Shown: piece after piece, positions 25,709 to 31,878 of the stretch
Layout: every line of letters starts with the position of its first letter
How positions within the stretch are numbered: the first letter of the stretch is position 1
From: Bacteroidota bacterium
GTDB taxonomy: Bacteria; Bacteroidota; Bacteroidia; NS11-12g; UBA9320
Assembly: GCA_947468275.1 (NCBI GenBank)
Contig: CANIKO010000018.1
Coordinates: 1 to 64,000 of the forward strand
DNA length: 64,000 nucleotides
Reading direction: 5' to 3'
Made by a program: the position numbers and the translations under genes
The notes under the pieces: model-generated
The model's input: only the letters and a program-made list of their open reading frames with translations
What the model was told of the DNA's origin: nothing
The model's database searches: none

Positions 25709-26254
25709 TTATAATACCAAAGCGATTTCTTTTTTAAGAAACTCAATTCCTCCACGAGTGGGATGATTTTTTTGATTCATTAGCTCATTGATGATAGCTT
25801 TACCTAAATCAGTTCCTTTCGCATTGCTTGGTAATGAATGATAGGATTCGTCCACAATTGTTAATACATGCTCACGAATTAATTTTATTAACTCCCAAGC
25901 CTGGCTTGATATATAGATTTGTTGTGAAATATTGTGATTAAATTCTTCAGTTACCTGATTTATTATTAATAATCTAAGTTCAGAAGCAGTCTGTCTAGGT
26001 TGAGAAAGCATGAGAACTAGATTATCAGGGGCAATTCTTTCAAGCAATATTGTTAGCCTTTCATAAGCCTGTAACTTTATTGGGGTAATTGTTCCCGCAT
26101 TTTTTTCCTTAATATCTAAAAGTTTTTTTTTATAATCTTCCTCCAAAAATTGGCGCATCATTATATATGTAGCTGAAAAAACTATAATAGCAGGAATTAT
26201 GAATTTTAGTATATCAACTATTACATCAAAAGCATTGGTCTGAAGAAATAACAT
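25709..26254 (-). CDS. Membrane-anchored helical protein of unknown function (DUF7935-like)
   Basis: The protein has 181 residues. One membrane helix near the N-terminus (about 13-33, LKFIIPAIIVFSATYIMM) is followed by a helical cytoplasmic domain with KLQAYERLTILLERIAPDNLVLML and YISSQAWELIKLIREHVL. The pattern resembles an uncharacterised family found across Bacteroidota (DUF7935 from memory, unverified). A TTG three codons upstream also opens the frame. I chose ATG 26254 because a TACATTTG promoter box covers the TTG. The gene is divergent from the Fe-S carrier gene. Confidence 0.75.
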   Translation of the reverse strand: MLFLQTNAFDVIVDILKFIIPAIIVFSATYIMMRQFLEEDYKKKLLDIKEKNAGTITPIKLQAYERLTILLERIAPDNLVLMLSQPRQTASELRLLIINQVTEEFNHNISQQIYISSQAWELIKLIREHVLTIVDESYHSLPSNAKGTDLGKAIINELMNQKNHPTRGGIEFLKKEIALVL

Positions 26255-26260
26255 AGATGG

Positions 26261-26268
26261 CAAATGTA
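26261..26268 (-). promoter_or_regulatory. -7 box (TACATTTG) of the DUF7935-like gene
   Basis: TACATTTG on the minus strand ends 6 bases before ATG 26254 and overlaps the alternative TTG start at 26263, which decides the start. Confidence 0.6.
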
Positions 26269-26293
26269 GTAATTTTTGCGAACTAATAACTTA

Positions 26294-26325
26294 TTGCATT
26301 TTGCAAAGATTTTGCATTAATTTTG
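26294..26325 (+). promoter_or_regulatory. Promoter TTG-N21-TAATTTTG of the Fe-S carrier gene
   Basis: TTG at 26294-26296 and TAATTTTG at 26318-26325 are 21 bases apart. The -7 box ends 9 bases before ATG 26335. Confidence 0.6.
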
Positions 26326-26334
26326 TGAATAGTT

Positions 26335-26685
26335 ATGACAACTGAAATACTTAATGATTGCCCAATAGCCATTACGCCCGCTGCAATTGAAGAAATTAAA
26401 CGATTGAAAAATAGCACCGATATTCAGCCTGGTCAAGCGTTAAGAATTGGGGTAAAAGGGGGAGGATGTTCAGGTTTATCCTATTTATTAGCTTTTGATG
26501 ATATTAAACCAGGAGATAATATATATAATGTAGAAGGTGCCGAAATTGTAATGGAAAAAGCACACATAATGTATGTTATTGGAATGCAGGTAGATTATGC
26601 CGATGGCCTGAATTCTAGAGGATTTACATTTACAAATCCAAATGCTAAAGAAACCTGTGGATGCGGGGTTTCATTTTCGGCCTAA
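26335..26685 (+). CDS. A-type iron-sulfur cluster carrier (IscA/ErpA/SufA family)
   Basis: The protein has 116 residues. The three cluster-binding cysteines are all present: Cys45 in GGGCSGLSY and Cys108 and Cys110 in ETCGCGVSF. These proteins take Fe-S clusters from the Suf or Isc scaffold and hand them to target enzymes in the cytoplasm. The segment MQVDYADGLNSRGFTFTNPNA is typical of the family. No suf genes are adjacent. The gene has its own promoter and is followed by the permease gene after about 100 bases. Which of IscA, SufA or ErpA it is cannot be told from sequence alone. Confidence 0.93.
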   Translation: MTTEILNDCPIAITPAAIEEIKRLKNSTDIQPGQALRIGVKGGGCSGLSYLLAFDDIKPGDNIYNVEGAEIVMEKAHIMYVIGMQVDYADGLNSRGFTFTNPNAKETCGCGVSFSA

Positions 26686-26789
26686 TCTAATTAATCGAAG
26701 TTAACTGCTTCTAAATCTAATTTTTTAAAAAATCTTTTTTCTTTGCCCAATTGAGGGTTTCATTTGTGTAATAATAAAAAACAATAAAG

Positions 26790-28016
26790 GTGTCATTCAT
26801 TCAAGATATTAGAATTGCTATTGATGCGGTAAAGGCAAACTTAGGAAGAGCCATACTTACCTGCCTTATTATCGCCATTGGAATAATGGCCCTTGTTGGA
26901 ATGCTAACTGCCATTGACGGAATGAAAGCATCGATAACTCAAAATTTCAGTTTGCTTGGGACCAATACTTTTACAATAATTAATGGAAGTGCATTTGTTG
27001 ATTTTAATCAACATGAGAGAAAACATTTCAAAACAATAGATTTAAAACAATGTCAAAACTTCAAAGCACAATTTAAATTTCCCGCCGTTGTTTCTAATTA
27101 CATAACTTACTCAGGGTCGGCGGTTGTGAAATCTGCTTATGATAAAAGCAATCCCAATGTTAACATAACTGGTGCAGATGAAAATTATTTAAGTATTAAT
27201 GGGCAGCAGATAGGAGAAGGTAGATATATTTCTGAGGCTGATTTGCAAAATGAGTCTCAGGTAGCCGTAATTGGAGAGGAGTTAAATACAAAACTTTTTA
27301 AAGGTGTTTCTGCTTTAAATAAAATAATAGTTACAGGCGGTACCAAATATTTGGTGATTGGCGTATTAAAATCCAAAGGTCAGGCATTTGATTTTGGATC
27401 GAATAGAATAGTTATAGTTCCTTATACCACTGCTAATAAAAAGTTTTATCAGCCAGGTAGCAGTTATAGTATTGGGGTAAAAGTGGATGACCACACAATG
27501 CTTGAGGCTGCTCAAAATTATGCCACCGGAATATTCCGGAGCGTAAGAGGTTTAACTCCCCAAATGGCTACTAATTTTGATTTCCAGTCGAGCGATGGAC
27601 TTTCAACCAAGCTTATTTCCAGCCTTTCATTTGTAAGTGTTGCAGCATATATCATAGCATTTATTACCCTTTTTGGTGCGGCCATTGGATTAATGAATAT
27701 AATGTTGGTATCGGTAAAAGAACGAACTCGAGAAATTGGAACCCGAAAAGCATTAGGAGCAAAACGCAGTCAAATTCTCCGTCAGTTTTTAATGGAAGCA
27801 ATTGTTATTTGTCAGTTGGGAGGTATTGGCGGAATAATATTAGGATTGATAGTGGGTAATGCTGTTTCTTCAATGATTAGCGGGCCAATGGTGTTTCCTT
27901 GGGCTTGGATTATTTTAGCAATAGTACTTTGCACGGTTGTCGGTCTTTTGGCCGGTATAATGCCAGCGCGACAAGCTGCTAAATTAGATCCGATTGAGGC
28001 TTTGAGGTATGAATAA
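26790..28016 (+). CDS. ABC transporter permease, MacB/FtsX family
   Basis: The 408-residue protein opens with ANLGRAILTCLIIAIGIMALVGMLTAIDG, the first membrane helix of MacB-type permeases. A periplasmic MacB_PCD domain spans about 50-250, with GADENYLSINGQQIGEGRYI and a VAVIGEELNTKLF segment. Three helices follow, with the FtsX signature KERTREIGTRKALGAKRSQILRQFLMEA, then PARQAAKLDPIEALRYE at the end. Such permeases power outward transport or envelope lipoprotein movement together with a MacB/LolD-type ATPase, which is not adjacent. The start is GTG: an in-frame TAA lies five codons upstream and no ATG is near. Confidence 0.9.
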   Translation: MSFIQDIRIAIDAVKANLGRAILTCLIIAIGIMALVGMLTAIDGMKASITQNFSLLGTNTFTIINGSAFVDFNQHERKHFKTIDLKQCQNFKAQFKFPAVVSNYITYSGSAVVKSAYDKSNPNVNITGADENYLSINGQQIGEGRYISEADLQNESQVAVIGEELNTKLFKGVSALNKIIVTGGTKYLVIGVLKSKGQAFDFGSNRIVIVPYTTANKKFYQPGSSYSIGVKVDDHTMLEAAQNYATGIFRSVRGLTPQMATNFDFQSSDGLSTKLISSLSFVSVAAYIIAFITLFGAAIGLMNIMLVSVKERTREIGTRKALGAKRSQILRQFLMEAIVICQLGGIGGIILGLIVGNAVSSMISGPMVFPWAWIILAIVLCTVVGLLAGIMPARQAAKLDPIEALRYE

Positions 28017-28033
28017 AATTTAATAGCAGCACA

Positions 28034-28067
28034 TAAAAAAACCGCTAATTTCTTAGCGGTTTTTTTA
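28034..28067. terminator. Bidirectional intrinsic terminator
   Basis: AACCGCTAA (28040-28048), a 4-base loop and TTAGCGGTT (28053-28061) form a perfect 9-bp stem with an A run before and a T run after. It can end both the permease transcript (plus) and the rpsF-rpsR-rplI transcript (minus). Confidence 0.9.
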
Positions 28068-28084
28068 TAAAGTCTTTTGAAATT

Positions 28085-28528
28085 TTAAGCTTCCTGAACT
28101 ACATTCAGATTTACTTTTACAGAAACTTCGCGATGTAAGTTTACAATAGCAGAGTATTCACCCAAAAATTTAATATCATCTACAACAATTTTTCTTCTAT
28201 CCACATCAAATCCTTTGTCTTTAAGGGCTTGAGCAATTTGGATAGTTGTTACAGAACCAAAAATCTTGCCGTTTGAACCTGCTTTTGTAAGAATATCGAT
28301 AGTAGTACCATCCAATTTCTCAGCGTATTCAGTAGCAATCATTTTGATTTTATCTTGCTTGTATTTGCTTTGCTTAAGGTTTTCAGCCAATACTTTAAGG
28401 GCTGATTCCGTAGCTAAGCTAGCTTTACCTGTTGGGATAAGAAAATTACGACCGTATCCGTTTTTTACAGCAACTACATCGTCTTTTTGTCCCAAGTTTT
28501 TTATGTCTTCTTTTAAAATAATTTTCAT
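28085..28528 (-). CDS. rplI: 50S ribosomal protein L9 (bL9)
   Basis: The protein has 147 residues, full length. The N-terminal rRNA-binding domain reads MKIILKEDIKNLGQKDDVVAVKNGYGRNFLIP with the GYGRNFLIP signature, then the long connecting helix (LAENLKQSKYKQDKIKMIA) and the C-terminal domain with GKIFGSVTTIQIAQALKD. It sits at the base of the L1 stalk of the large subunit. It is the last gene of the rpsF-rpsR-rplI operon. A perfect AAGGAGG lies 8 bases before its ATG and overlaps the rpsR stop, unusual for Bacteroidota. Confidence 0.97.
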   Translation of the reverse strand: MKIILKEDIKNLGQKDDVVAVKNGYGRNFLIPTGKASLATESALKVLAENLKQSKYKQDKIKMIATEYAEKLDGTTIDILTKAGSNGKIFGSVTTIQIAQALKDKGFDVDRRKIVVDDIKFLGEYSAIVNLHREVSVKVNLNVVQEA

Positions 28529-28536
28529 GATAATTT

Positions 28537-28543
28537 CCTCCTT
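28537..28543 (-). promoter_or_regulatory. Perfect Shine-Dalgarno (AAGGAGG) of rplI
   Basis: On the minus strand AAGGAGG ends 8 bases before the rplI ATG. Most genes in the window have no recognisable Shine-Dalgarno sequence. Confidence 0.85.
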
Positions 28544-28823
28544 ATTTTAATTGATCGCCTATAAATGGTAAGATAGCTAAATGACGTGCACGTTTTACCG
28601 CTTCGGCCACTTTTCGTTGGTATTTTAAGGATGTTCCTGTTAAACGACGAGGTAAAAGTTTTCCTTGATCATTTACAAATTTCATTAAAAAATCTGCATT
28701 TTTAAAATCGATGTATTTAATTCCACTTTTTTTGAATCTGCAATATTTTTTCTTGAATTGCAGTGGTGAATTATTGAAAATAAAGCTGTCGTCTTGGGCT
28801 GATGATTTTTTTACCTTGCTCAT
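28542..28823 (-). CDS. rpsR: 30S ribosomal protein S18 (bS18)
   Basis: The protein has 93 residues with the S18 core: CRFKKSGIKYIDFKNADFLMKFVNDQGKLLPRRLTGTSLKYQRKVAEAVKRARHLAILPF. It binds 16S rRNA in the platform next to S6 and S21. The N-terminal 20 residues are lineage-specific. Its ATG overlaps the rpsF stop as ATGA. A perfect AAGGAGG lies 7 bases before the ATG inside the last rpsF codons (coding KEV). In Flavobacterium ribosomes bS18, bS6 and bS21 bury the anti-Shine-Dalgarno of 16S rRNA, so this SD could serve autoregulation (inference). Confidence 0.97.
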   Translation of the reverse strand: MSKVKKSSAQDDSFIFNNSPLQFKKKYCRFKKSGIKYIDFKNADFLMKFVNDQGKLLPRRLTGTSLKYQRKVAEAVKRARHLAILPFIGDQLK

Positions 28824-29188
28824 ATTGTTACCTCCTTAATTACTTTTGGTTTGTTAAACTCACCTTTGCTTCTGCGTTCGTTATAAAGAACAGCATGCTT
28901 GTCAAGTGCAATAGTTAAATAGCGAAGCACTTGCTCATCACGACGATACGCTAATTCAAGTTTGGCAACGATTGTGCCTGGAGCTTGAAATTCGAAAATG
29001 TGATAAAAACCTGTACTTTTTTTAGCAATGGGATAAGCCAATTTTGTTAATCCCCAGTTTTCTTCGCGGACAATGTTTCCGCCTTGCTCTGTAATCAATT
29101 GGCGAAAAGATGCAATGGCTTCTTGCATTTGTTTTTCGGCCAATACGGGCGTTAGTATGATTACAGATTCATAATTTTTTAATACCAT
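28820..29188 (-). CDS. rpsF: 30S ribosomal protein S6 (bS6)
   Basis: The 122-residue protein is a single ferredoxin-like domain: NYESVIILTPVLAEKQMQEAIASFRQLI, then EENWGLTKLAYPIAKKSTGFYHIFEF and RDEQVLRYLTIALDKHA. It pairs with S18 on the small-subunit platform. The frame is open 11 codons further, to 29221, but a promoter (TTTG-N19-TACTTTTG at 29219-29249) covers that start, so ATG 29188 is right and the leader is about 25 bases. No Shine-Dalgarno precedes it, in contrast to the two downstream genes. Confidence 0.96.
   Translation of the reverse strand: MVLKNYESVIILTPVLAEKQMQEAIASFRQLITEQGGNIVREENWGLTKLAYPIAKKSTGFYHIFEFQAPGTIVAKLELAYRRDEQVLRYLTIALDKHAVLYNERRSKGEFNKPKVIKEVTI
28831..28837 (-). 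promoter_or_regulatory. Perfect Shine-Dalgarno (AAGGAGG) of rpsR
   Basis: On the minus strand AAGGAGG ends 7 bases before the rpsR ATG at 28823, the best spacing for pairing with the 16S rRNA tail. It lies within the end of rpsF. Confidence 0.88.
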
Positions 29189-29218
29189 GTTTTTTGAATC
29201 TTTTTTGTTAAAGGGCTG

Positions 29219-29249
29219 CAAAAGTAATCATTACAACTTGAAATTCAAA
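29219..29249 (-). promoter_or_regulatory. Promoter TTTG-N19-TACTTTTG of the rpsF-rpsR-rplI operon
   Basis: On the minus strand TTTG (29246-29249) and TACTTTTG (29219-29226) are exactly 19 bases apart, a consensus Bacteroidota promoter. Confidence 0.75.
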
Positions 29250-29326
29250 TCATATTTTTTGAAATGCTCGAAATCGCCTGCTTGCCGATTTCTGTTAGAA
29301 AATCAAAGAAAAAATACAAGCCTTTT

Positions 29327-30088
29327 CTATTGGTTGCTGCGACCTTCTGAAATAAATACCTTTTTGTTACAGACATAATTACCGTTCCTTACCTTTACGA
29401 TAACTAGCCCATTTGCAAGTGAATTGGTATTATATAAATCAATTTCATAAATAGATTTATATGGTTTTGTATCAACCGTTTTAATAAGATTTCCTAAAAT
29501 ATCAATCACTTCAATTGAAATATTTTTTGCTGGTTTTTCTATTTTTACATTAAATTTATTCAAAGTGGGATTTGGATAAATGGTTATGTTTCCTATATTT
29601 ATGGGAAATATTTGTAATCTTGAATCATGATAAACACTTTGGCAGAACTTATTATTTATCATTTCTGTTTTCGATTCTTTTTCAATACTATCTGCTTTAT
29701 AGCCCGCTAAGTACAATGTGCCGCAAAAAGTAGTATTATTATCAGTATCCCAAATCATTTTTAAAAGTACTTCAATGGTGTCTTGTTCCCCCGATAGTAT
29801 ATTTCGATAAGGATAACTAAAAAAATACCCATATTGAACATTACCAAAGGTTATGTCAAATGAATAAGTATCTCCTATTTTGATAATATCGGGACCGTTA
29901 TTTTTTATTATAAATTTGGAAAGATACGTGCCTTTTATTCTTGAAATGATGGTATCTCCAGCTTTTGGAGTTAGCACAACTAGTGCTGCATCAATTTTCC
30001 TTGCTTGTCCGTAAGCATCAAGATTAGCATTAATTAGGAATATTGATGCAAGTATGACTATTAATGAAGTACTATTAATTTTGAACAT
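29327..30088 (-). CDS. Secreted protein with T9SS type A sorting domain (tandem copy 2)
   Basis: The 253-residue protein has a signal peptide (about 1-28, ending DAYGQ). The middle beta-sandwich (about 30-165) starts ARKIDAALVVLTPKAGD and resembles a CARDB-like or Ig-like fold. The C-terminal type A sorting domain has ITIYPNPTLNKFNV, ISIEVIDILGNLIKT and NGLVIVKVRNGNYVCNKKVFI. It would be exported through the outer membrane by T9SS. It overlaps the upstream gene by 28 bases and the two proteins share layout and opening segments, so they look like diverged tandem paralogs. The function is unknown. Confidence 0.85.
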   Translation of the reverse strand: MFKINSTSLIVILASIFLINANLDAYGQARKIDAALVVLTPKAGDTIISRIKGTYLSKFIIKNNGPDIIKIGDTYSFDITFGNVQYGYFFSYPYRNILSGEQDTIEVLLKMIWDTDNNTTFCGTLYLAGYKADSIEKESKTEMINNKFCQSVYHDSRLQIFPINIGNITIYPNPTLNKFNVKIEKPAKNISIEVIDILGNLIKTVDTKPYKSIYEIDLYNTNSLANGLVIVKVRNGNYVCNKKVFISEGRSNQ

Positions 30089-30795
30089 ATTGGTGTGTTG
30101 TTATCAGCAATTGTGATAAAATAAACTCCGTTATTAAAGTCAGAAGTGTTAATAGATATTAAACTTTTATTACTATGAAAATAATATTCCTTAATTAATT
30201 GTCCATTTATATCAGATATCCCAATCTTTATATTTTTTAACTCATCTTCAAATTTAATGTATAGCAAGTCACTTGCAGGGTTAGGAAATTTGCTAAATTT
30301 ATCCCTATCTATATTACTAATGTTGCTTGTAGGGGATCGGTACTTTAGATTATTTAAAGAAATACGATTGTCCTTTTGTTGTTCTAAATTTTCCAGAATT
30401 ATTCCATTTACTGACCTATTTAAAGGTAGTGCATTTAACGAAATGTAAAAATAATTGTAATCTTTAGGGCTGGAATATGGATAAGTAAAACTCATTATTA
30501 TAGAATCATTTACATTAATATCTTTTTGTAAAGGAATTATTAAAGGGAAAGGTTTGATTATAGAATCATAAATTTTGCCGTCAATATATAGGCTATCATA
30601 TTTAAAAATCTTATCTGAACCTTTATTAAATACACTGTAATAGAAGGTGATGAATCCATTCGATTTTATATAATCACCATCTTTTAGAACTATGATTCTT
30701 ATTCGTAAATCTACATTCCGTTTCTGCCCGTAAACAGTCGATACATTGATAAACAAACCAAAGAGGAACACTAGAATAATTATTAATATCCGCAT
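30061..30795 (-). CDS. Secreted protein with T9SS type A sorting domain (tandem copy 1)
   Basis: The 244-residue protein has a signal peptide of about 23 residues (cut near VYGQ). The beta-rich middle begins KRNVDLRIRIIVLKDGD, which lines up with ARKIDAALVVLTPKAGD in the following gene. The C-terminal sorting domain has FPNPASDLLYIKFE, IGISDINGQLIKEYYF and NGVYFITIADN. It is the middle gene of a tight three-gene unit, 11 bases after the cysteine-rich peptide gene and overlapping the next gene. The shared context suggests the two secreted proteins and the peptide work together, but the job is unknown. Confidence 0.85.
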   Translation of the reverse strand: MRILIIILVFLFGLFINVSTVYGQKRNVDLRIRIIVLKDGDYIKSNGFITFYYSVFNKGSDKIFKYDSLYIDGKIYDSIIKPFPLIIPLQKDINVNDSIIMSFTYPYSSPKDYNYFYISLNALPLNRSVNGIILENLEQQKDNRISLNNLKYRSPTSNISNIDRDKFSKFPNPASDLLYIKFEDELKNIKIGISDINGQLIKEYYFHSNKSLISINTSDFNNGVYFITIADNNTPICSKLIVLH

Positions 30796-30806
30796 ATAAT
30801 TTATTT

Positions 30807-31052
30807 TTAATCATTAGAACCACCGCTAGTACCGCAATAACAGCAAATAGAAAAAGGTTTTGTAAAGTGTATTAATGGACAATCAATTTCATTACCAATG
30901 CATGGCTTTAAGGTAATTTCGAAATTGAAGGTAAAGCAACATCCTACATTATAGCCTAAACTATTTACACAACCATTTTGTTCGCAGAAATTTTGAATAG
31001 GTATTTGATAACCCTGATTTTCAGCCAAATTATTTAAAGTTTGAAGTTTCAT
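30807..31052 (-). CDS. Cysteine-rich small protein of unknown function
   Basis: The protein has 81 residues with nine cysteines at 23, 28, 38, 39, 51, 58, 70, 71 and 73, and a GTSGGSND tail. It has no signal peptide or membrane helix. The first 20 residues (MKLQTLNNLAENQGYQIPIQ) are cysteine-free and polar, giving a leader-plus-core look seen in some ribosomally made peptides, but no modifying enzyme, protease or exporter gene is in the window. It begins a unit with two T9SS proteins (11-base gap). A metal-binding or disulfide-rich role is equally possible. It looks real from position and spacing; I know no family for it. Confidence 0.6.
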   Translation of the reverse strand: MKLQTLNNLAENQGYQIPIQNFCEQNGCVNSLGYNVGCCFTFNFEITLKPCIGNEIDCPLIHFTKPFSICCYCGTSGGSND

Positions 31053-31200
31053 ATTTTATATATTAGACAACAATGATATAATTAAAATATAAAGCATGGG
31101 GATTTTATTCAGTATTTTATACCAAGTTACTTTCTAACCAATCAAATTATCATAAACTTCATTAATAATGTAAAATAAATTGAAATATTAAAATCTAAAA

Positions 31201-31226
31201 TAAAAATGGTGAGGATTTAATCCTCA
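31201..31226 (-). terminator. Possible terminator after the lipoprotein gene
   Basis: TGAGGATT (31210-31217), one centre base and AATCCTCA (31219-31226) form a compact hairpin. In RNA order it is followed by CCATTTTTATTTT. It lies 27 bases after the lipoprotein stop. Confidence 0.5.
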
Positions 31227-31252
31227 AACCTTTTAAAATTTTTTTGAAAAAA

Positions 31253-31786
31253 TTACTTTTTTGTAAACGTAAAATTTATCTTAGATGTAGTTTCCACTTG
31301 AGTTATAGGATTAGTAAAAACATAATCAGTTACACCTTTCATCTCTGTATCTGTAATTACCACTTGGTCAATAATCACTTTATTGGCATTTATTAAACTA
31401 AAATAGGCAGAGTTGGTTATTTCAATTTGGGTTTCATTATTTGTAAAACGCCAGTTTCCATCTTTCGCAGTTTGTGGTTCTGTACCACATTTCAACGCTC
31501 CGTTATCAATGGTCATTGAACTGTCGGCGTTAAAAATAATTAGATTGTCTTTTTGGCAATCTTCAATTAGTGGTATTTCAAACAGTTCATTAAAGGTGAA
31601 ATTTTGGGTTCCGATAGTAGTTACAATTGGGGGGACAAAAGTGGCCTTGGTAAGCAACCAATTAGAAGCAACCAATTTTTGGGTATTTGTTTTGGTACTA
31701 GATGGGTTAGGTGTTTTGTCTTTACAGGCATTTAAAAGGAACACACTAACCACTATTAAGGATATAAAGATTTTTGTAAATTTCAT
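31253..31786 (-). CDS. Lipocalin-like lipoprotein
   Basis: The 177-residue protein has a lipoprotein signal with lipobox LNAC, so Cys21 should be lipidated. The mature part is beta-rich: NWLLTKATF at its start, DNLIIFNADSSMTIDNGALKCGTE in the middle and GNWRFTNNETQIEI, a sequence pattern of Bacteroidota lipocalin-like proteins (DUF5004/lipocalin_4 type). Placement in the envelope is expected; the ligand is unknown. It precedes the cysteine-rich peptide operon, but a hairpin and a 200-base gap separate them. Confidence 0.8.
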   Translation of the reverse strand: MKFTKIFISLIVVSVFLLNACKDKTPNPSSTKTNTQKLVASNWLLTKATFVPPIVTTIGTQNFTFNELFEIPLIEDCQKDNLIIFNADSSMTIDNGALKCGTEPQTAKDGNWRFTNNETQIEITNSAYFSLINANKVIIDQVVITDTEMKGVTDYVFTNPITQVETTSKINFTFTKK

Positions 31787-31878
31787 ATTTTTATATTTTT
31801 AACAAAAGTGCTTAAAAGATTTGATACTACAAAGAAAGATGGAAGTTAGTTAGTATGTTATGACGAAATGAAGAATTT

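Noticed and set aside
28820-29221. rpsF starting at 29221 (11 residues longer)
   Set aside because: That start codon lies inside the promoter -7 box; the shorter form starting at 29188 begins with the conserved S6 sequence.
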